This document shows, in pieces, positions 5,200 to 6,950 of a DNA stretch of 6,950 bases. Position 1 is the first letter of the stretch. Each line of letters opens with the position of its first letter. The notes below the pieces were generated by a model. It was not told the origin of the DNA and searched no databases. It worked only from the letters and a program-made list of their open reading frames with translations. Both the position numbers and the translations under genes were made by a program. The stretch spans positions 1-6,950 of the forward strand of contig DBRI01000016.1 of the NCBI GenBank assembly GCA_002306295.1. Direction: 5' to 3'. This stretch comes from Patescibacteria group bacterium UBA1372 (GTDB lineage: Bacteria; Patescibacteriota; Microgenomatia; UBA12405).

Positions 5200-6363
5200 C
5201 TAGTTATCCATCACTTCAGTCGGTTTAATCTCGTTTACCACCCCATCTATATATTCCTGTACAGCGTTCCAATATCCAATTCCGTCAATTGACGTCAATA
5301 TAAATTGTCCTGCACTACTTTTACTATCCATTAGCACATTTTCGGTGGTCAAGGCAATATTTTCGATTTCATAATTTGAAAACTGGTCAAATCTATTTAC
5401 CCATTCATTCATTTTTTCCAAATCAATATCTGTCTGTATATGCCAGCTTAATTGGCTTATCAACGGTATTACCTTTGGTAAAAAGCCAATTGATATCACT
5501 TTATTTTTTACCGCTTCAATTACTTCTCTCTGTCTTCTGGCTCTATTAAAGTCTCCGCCGTCTGTAGGGGAGTGCCTCGACCTCACGTACTTTAAGGCCA
5601 ATTCACCACTCATCTCTACCAATCCTTTTTCAAATTTCAATGTTTCAAATCTACATTCATATGCTTGTTCCAGTTTCCACCCAGACATGGTTGCCTCAAT
5701 TGCTGTTATTTCTTCAACACTTTTTCCACAAGTCTCATTCTCAGCCCCTTTTATAGGATAAAATGGATCTTCAAAACTTCTAGCCACATATACATTAATT
5801 CCTCCTAAGTTATCTATAGCACTCATAAATCCGGAGAAATCTACTGCTACAAAATAATCTATTGGCATCCCCAAAACCTCTCCTAACACACTTTTTACCA
5901 CCATTCCTCCTCCGGCTTCCCCGGTATATTCTATTGCTTTATTTGGATACTTTTTATCATCACCTCCCAGTACAAAAGCCGCATTTATCTTATACCAATG
6001 TTCTTCGCCTTCTATAGTAGATAAAGGTAGTTTTACCCACAAATCACGTGGTATCGATATCATCAATATTCTTTCCTTCTTTGGTTGTACCCTGGCAACT
6101 AATATTGAATCCGTCAATCCGGCCCCATCATGATCTCCTCCGGCATATCCCAATAGTGCCACGCTAAAATCAGCATCAGGGTCTGGTGTCGGTGTAGCTG
6201 TCGGTGGTATCACACTTGTTGGTAATATTGGTTTATTTGGTACCACCACTACTCTCTTGTAGCTTTTATACAATCTCAATCCTCCTACCAAAATTATTGC
6301 TCCCACTACTCCAGCCCCTACCGCCGGTAATATTTTTTTAACCCACATTTGTCTGTCAATCAT
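5200..6363 (-). CDS. LytR-CpsA-Psr (LCP) family cell-wall polymer transferase
   Basis: Extracytoplasmic LCP enzymes move a polyprenyl-phosphate-linked glycopolymer onto peptidoglycan or another acceptor. The N-terminus is cytoplasmic and basic, followed by one membrane helix (about 11-29), a Pro/Thr linker (42-61, PTSVIPPTATPTPDP) and the catalytic domain (about 65-290). Expected polyphosphate and metal-binding residues are visible: Asp85 and Ser86 (LTDSILV), Arg106 and Asp107 (SIPRD), Arg261 and Arg263 (YVRSRHS), and Arg275, Arg277 and Arg278 (DFNRARRQRE). An insertion at about 200-240 carries Cys212 and Cys237, which could form a disulphide outside the cell; a similar segment occurs, from memory, in other CPR LCP proteins. 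About 95 further C-terminal residues complete the 387. The start is ATG at 6363, with a TATAAT only 8 nt ahead, suggesting a leaderless mRNA. It is divergent from the DUF4349 gene. The attached polymer is unknown. Confidence 0.93.
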   Translation of the reverse strand: MIDRQMWVKKILPAVGAGVVGAIILVGGLRLYKSYKRVVVVPNKPILPTSVIPPTATPTPDPDADFSVALLGYAGGDHDGAGLTDSILVARVQPKKERILMISIPRDLWVKLPLSTIEGEEHWYKINAAFVLGGDDKKYPNKAIEYTGEAGGGMVVKSVLGEVLGMPIDYFVAVDFSGFMSAIDNLGGINVYVARSFEDPFYPIKGAENETCGKSVEEITAIEATMSGWKLEQAYECRFETLKFEKGLVEMSGELALKYVRSRHSPTDGGDFNRARRQREVIEAVKNKVISIGFLPKVIPLISQLSWHIQTDIDLEKMNEWVNRFDQFSNYEIENIALTTENVLMDSKSSAGQFILTSIDGIGYWNAVQEYIDGVVNEIKPTEVMDN

Positions 6364-6371
6364 TGCTCTAC

Positions 6372-6377
6372 ATTATA
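6372..6377 (-). promoter_or_regulatory. Putative -10 box (TATAAT) of the LCP gene, near-leaderless
   Basis: A perfect TATAAT on the minus strand lies 8 nt from the LCP ATG. The expected transcription start about 7 nt downstream falls at or within 1-2 nt of the start codon, leaving no room for a Shine-Dalgarno. No good -35 hexamer is seen at normal spacing. Confidence 0.5.
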
Positions 6378-6400
6378 CGAATTTTTTTGCCAAAAAAGTG

Positions 6401-6406
6401 TAAAAT
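6401..6406 (+). promoter_or_regulatory. Putative -10 box (TAAAAT) of the DUF4349 gene, near-leaderless
   Basis: TAAAAT ends 5 nt before the ATG at 6412, so transcription would start at about the A of the start codon. It is one mismatch from TATAAT, and no clear -35 lies upstream. The region is AT-rich, so chance matches are possible. Confidence 0.35.
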
Positions 6407-6411
6407 AATTT

Positions 6412-6950
6412 ATGATCAACTTTCTAAAAAAACATTGGGCAGTCATTTTACTCGTTTTAGTCCTTCTAAACTCTCTTAAGAACAATTTTTTAGGTAACGT
6501 CTACAACCTTTCTACCCCACAATCCTACAATGAATCTTACGGTATTGCCATGGATGCTGTTGGTACAGCCCCCAAATTAGCCAATTTAAGTGCCCCTAGC
6601 ATTTCTTTACCTGGTCGCCAAGCCGCTCCAAGTGATTCTCCAGATCGTCTGGTCATTACTGACACATCTTTATCTCTTCAGGTTAAAGATGTTTCTCAAT
6701 CCATTAATACAATTCAACAGGAAACCCAAAAATTAGGTGGCTTTTTAGTAAATTCACATTTAAGTAAGCCCGAAATGGCTGCTTCTGGAAACATTACTAT
6801 TCGTATCCCTTCAGATAAATTACCCCAAGCTTTAGAGGTTTTTAGATCCTTAGCTGTTAAAGTTGTCTCTGAGTCAGTCGTTGGTACCGACGTTACCGAC
6901 CAATACGAAGACCTCGATGCTAGATTAGCCGTTCTTTACAAAACCAAAGC
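6412..6950 (+). CDS. DUF4349 domain membrane protein, 3' end beyond the window
   Basis: The reading frame opens at ATG 6412 and is still open at the window edge (179 full codons plus GC, Ala). The N-terminus is a short basic stretch followed by one hydrophobic helix (about 9-20, WAVILLVLVLLN), a signal anchor. A low-complexity linker follows (about 45-75, Ala/Pro/Ser-rich). The DUF4349 pattern then starts: DRLVITDTSLSLQVKDV (78-94), GGFLVNS (109-115), GNITIRIPSDKLPQALEVF (126-144) and SESVVGTDVTDQYEDLDARL (153-172). Family members usually continue with a coiled coil and a C-terminal membrane helix; those would lie outside the window. The molecular function of DUF4349 is not established; an envelope role is inferred from topology and the divergent LCP neighbour. 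No Shine-Dalgarno is visible. Confidence 0.88.
   Translation, partial: MINFLKKHWAVILLVLVLLNSLKNNFLGNVYNLSTPQSYNESYGIAMDAVGTAPKLANLSAPSISLPGRQAAPSDSPDRLVITDTSLSLQVKDVSQSINTIQQETQKLGGFLVNSHLSKPEMAASGNITIRIPSDKLPQALEVFRSLAVKVVSESVVGTDVTDQYEDLDARLAVLYKTK

Noticed and set aside
1..6950. Alternative genetic code (UGA as Gly, as in some CPR lineages)
   Set aside because: Recognisable proteins end at TGA at their expected C-termini (the ATPase at 2869-2871, the repeat protein at 33-35) and no conserved motif needs UGA read-through.

Overview
The window reads as bacterial chromosome of Candidate Phyla Radiation (Patescibacteria) type, perhaps Microgenomates. This is an inference: DNA is AT-rich, genes are compact, most starts lack a Shine-Dalgarno sequence, and the gene content is typical of that group (LCP protein with a Cys-bearing insertion, DUF4349 protein, DUF5667-like secreted protein, type-4 uracil-DNA glycosylase). 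TGA is used as a stop (at 33 and 2869), so the genetic code is standard and the UGA-recoding CPR lineages are excluded.

Layout. Positions 33-1938 hold two minus-strand genes that look like one transcript. The first transcribed is a membrane-anchored PQQ-type sugar dehydrogenase/soluble-aldose-dehydrogenase-like beta-propeller. The second is a secreted protein with a charged helical body and a Gly-rich tail carrying three APGTGPG repeats. A 117-bp divergent region (1939-2055) separates them from a plus-strand cluster at 2056-4966: a DrrA-type ABC ATPase, its ABC-2 permease (ATGA overlap), a type-4 Fe-S uracil-DNA glycosylase 4 nt later, and, after 37 nt, a Prx6/archaeal-type peroxiredoxin. The stretch 4967-5199 has no protein gene. 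It contains a minus-strand tRNA-Gln(CUG), its likely -10 box, and a GC-rich imperfect hairpin that shares two exact blocks with the 5' half of that tRNA. Positions 5200-6363 encode a minus-strand LytR-CpsA-Psr protein. It is transcribed divergently from a DUF4349 membrane protein (6412 onward) that runs off the window end. Only 48 bp separate the two starts, and both putative -10 boxes lie so close to the start codons that the mRNAs may be leaderless.

Functionally the window is mostly cell envelope and housekeeping: surface or secreted proteins, attachment of polymers to the wall (LCP), export (ABC), DNA repair of deaminated cytosine, and peroxide removal. I see no phage genes, transposase, CRISPR array, toxin-antitoxin pair or defence island. 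The most unusual item is the tRNA-like hairpin element at 5111-5170. The next is the secreted APGTGPG-repeat protein paired with a dehydrogenase-fold surface protein.
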